Below are positions 43,943-45,222 of a stretch of 45,222 nucleotides of DNA, piece by piece. Positions within the stretch are counted from its first letter, which is position 1. The number at the start of each line of letters is the position of its first letter. The position numbers and the translations under genes were made by a program. The notes beneath the pieces are model-generated. The model saw only the letters and a list, made by a program, of their open reading frames with translations. It ran no database searches and had not been told where the DNA came from. The stretch covers positions 1 through 45,222 of the forward strand of contig MEDY01000249.1 in assembly GCA_001724265.1 (NCBI GenBank). Reading direction: 5' to 3'. Source of the stretch: Rhizaria sp. SCN 62-66. Taxonomy: Eukaryota > Rhizaria, unplaced.

Positions 43943-44771
43943 ACAAACATGTGATTCGTGTGCGGTGCGCATAAGGTGCGCTGCACTGAGGACGGACAAG
44001 CGAAAACGTTTCGTTGTTCTACATGATGTGTGTGACCTTCACGGTTGATCATATTTGTGGGGAGCATGAGGGTTTTCCTTTATCAAACTTATCATTAATA
44101 TTAGGGATTCAAGCATTTCAGCGTTTCTGTAGAGAGATGAACGCGTTTGCGATGGATCATGTAGTCGCCGGTTGATGAATATTCGAATGTTTCTGTTCCT
44201 TTTCTTTGAAGATAGTGAAATTTTTTTTAGGCTGACTCTTTGCAGTGACACCACAACAACAAAACACAGTGTGGTGCGTATACGTATAATGAGCCAAAGA
44301 TGACTTGACAGGTTGTTTGTGTGCATCGATTATGTGTGCATCGATTAAACTCAATACGGATGATGTGATGTCCAATTGGCATTGTGCTTCAATACAAGTA
44401 CGTCCTAATGTTCGTGACATGTAGTTCACGTTAGTTTTTATCGTGTTAGCATAGTCTGGAAGCACCGTGGAGCTTAAACTCTGTTGCTCTCCGAATGAGT
44501 TGTCAGCCAAAGTGTGTGTGTTGGGGGTGGCGTCTGCGCGTCCTAGGTTCCAGGAGCCGCCATAACGGAGATAGAGCGCGTGGGTGAGACCGTGGCGATG
44601 ATGGGCGCAGGCTCAAAGAAGACATGAAGGTACTCGTCGATTTGCGGGACGCGGCGCATCAGCTGGGGGTGCGCAGCATAAGGCGGAAACGCACGCGCTG
44701 GAGGAGGGACTTGGCTGCAGTCACGCGCGTCATGTCGTCGCGGGTGCAAATAGAGGAGAACAATGCTGGCA
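43943..44771. other. Non-coding stretch between the STAND gene and the right end repeat
   Basis: 829 bp with no convincing complete gene. A minus-strand open frame at 44543-44794 partly enters the end repeat and has a protein-like composition (HPQLMRRVPQIDEYLHVFF), so a decayed gene fragment is possible. A perfect 15-bp tandem duplication sits at 44318-44347. Confidence 0.45.
44318..44347. repeat. Perfect 15-bp tandem duplication
   Basis: TGTGTGCATCGATTA is repeated twice head to tail (44318-44332 and 44333-44347) in non-coding sequence. It looks like a recent slippage event. Confidence 0.85.
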
Positions 44772-44794
44772 ACGTCGTGCTTCCTAAGCAGCAA
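44543..44794 (-). pseudogene. Possible decayed coding fragment next to the end repeat
   Basis: An 83-codon open frame on the minus strand whose translation has mixed, protein-like composition (RRVPQIDEYLHVFFEPAP). The upstream continuation in the end repeat has a TAA in this frame. I recognise no family. It may be a chance frame or a remnant of the gene that the end repeat derives from. Confidence 0.25.
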
Positions 44795-45222
44795 GTCGCT
44801 GACAGATTAGTTGCGAAGCAGCAACTGCGGAGACAGTGCCATCGCGATTTGTGCCGACAAGCACGATGCCGACCGAGGGTGCGGAGCAGCCCAAGTTTGA
44901 TTGCCACGCTCTCGTCAGTCATGATAGCATCATGAACGCGCGGCGGGTCTTAGGCGCCGTCTCAACAGCAGCCTGCCTATTAATATTTATGGCCAGATGT
45001 CTGGATACATTACATTTCTCGTTTATACATTGTTTTATTCTTCATCTTCTTGCACTGTTGCCAGGGAGACACTCAATGCGTACTATCGGCGTGAGAACCA
45101 ATCAGAAGAAGATGTAAAACGAAAGTCATACAGAACACAGGCCGTTAACAAACATATTAACCTGGAATCTCTAGTGTCGATGTCATTCCTCGTGAAAACT
45201 GATCATATGAAAACACCGCCGT
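44772..45222. repeat. Right arm of the 451-bp imperfect terminal inverted repeat
   Basis: Reverse complement of the left arm at 1-451, with the last 99 bases identical and two substitutions in the outer 140. On the plus strand, the frame from 44928 to the end of the window is open for about 98 codons and runs off the end (it contains RRENQSEEDVKRKSYRTQ). The left copy has the same outward frame over its outer about 48 codons. The inner parts differ by a one-base indel that shifts the frame. Arms of equal length and flush ends argue for a defined boundary rather than a random break. Confidence 0.9.

Noticed and set aside
44624-44935. Plus-strand Arg/Cys-rich frame in the right end repeat as a zinc-finger-like gene
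   Set aside because: The Cys spacing is irregular, the left copy does not keep the frame beyond the shared segment, and no start or family is evident.

Overview
This window is nuclear DNA from a unicellular eukaryote. The coding exons are GC-rich and the introns short (114-270 bp) and AT-rich. I could place 22 introns, most with GTACGT-like donors. The code is standard: of eight genes, five end in TGA, three in TAA and none in TAG. Homopolymer and low-complexity runs (Ala, Ser, Asn, Asp, Gln) fill many proteins. I cannot name the lineage; a free-living protist fits best. The mitochondrial-ribosome, proteasome and nucleolar genes exclude a virus, plasmid or bacterium.

Layout: (1) 1-451, one arm of a terminal inverted repeat. 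(2) 841-4846 (-), AMP deaminase in six exons. (3) 5691-7049 (-), mitochondrial ribosomal protein uL2 in two exons. (4) 7540-13552 (-), a very large CaMKK/ELM-like protein kinase whose catalytic domain is stretched about five-fold by low-complexity inserts and whose N-terminus is of the acylated MGC type. (5) 14023-17735 (+), an unrecognised protein with an Arg/Ser tract. (6) 18148-29808 (+), an intronless 3,886-residue unrecognised protein. (7) 30039-33651 (-), a NOM1/Sgd1-type MIF4G-MA3 nucleolar protein. (8) 34170-36362 (-), proteasome ATPase Rpt2 in six exons. (9) 37363-43942 (+), a STAND NTPase in eight exons (MGC N-terminus, DUF4062, NACHT, TPR repeats) resembling nephrocystin-3. (10) 44772-45222, the other arm of the inverted repeat, ending flush with the last base.

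The housekeeping genes at each side (purine metabolism, mitochondrial translation, ribosome biogenesis, proteasome) are ordinary and do not form one pathway. The central block, about 7.5-29.8 kb, is different. Its three genes carry most of the low-complexity sequence and share a small set of short DNA words (CTCACRGTC, STAAGTRCC, CGGCTTRACTTT, GCTAAGGGTCATGCG). These words recur on both strands, in all reading frames, and occasionally outside genes. That DNA-level vocabulary, the flush inverted termini, the stretched kinase, the two orphan proteins and the acylated DUF4062-NACHT-TPR protein are the parts worth following up.

All exon boundaries were read by eye from frame, splice dinucleotides and protein-family continuity. 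No searches or transcript data were available.
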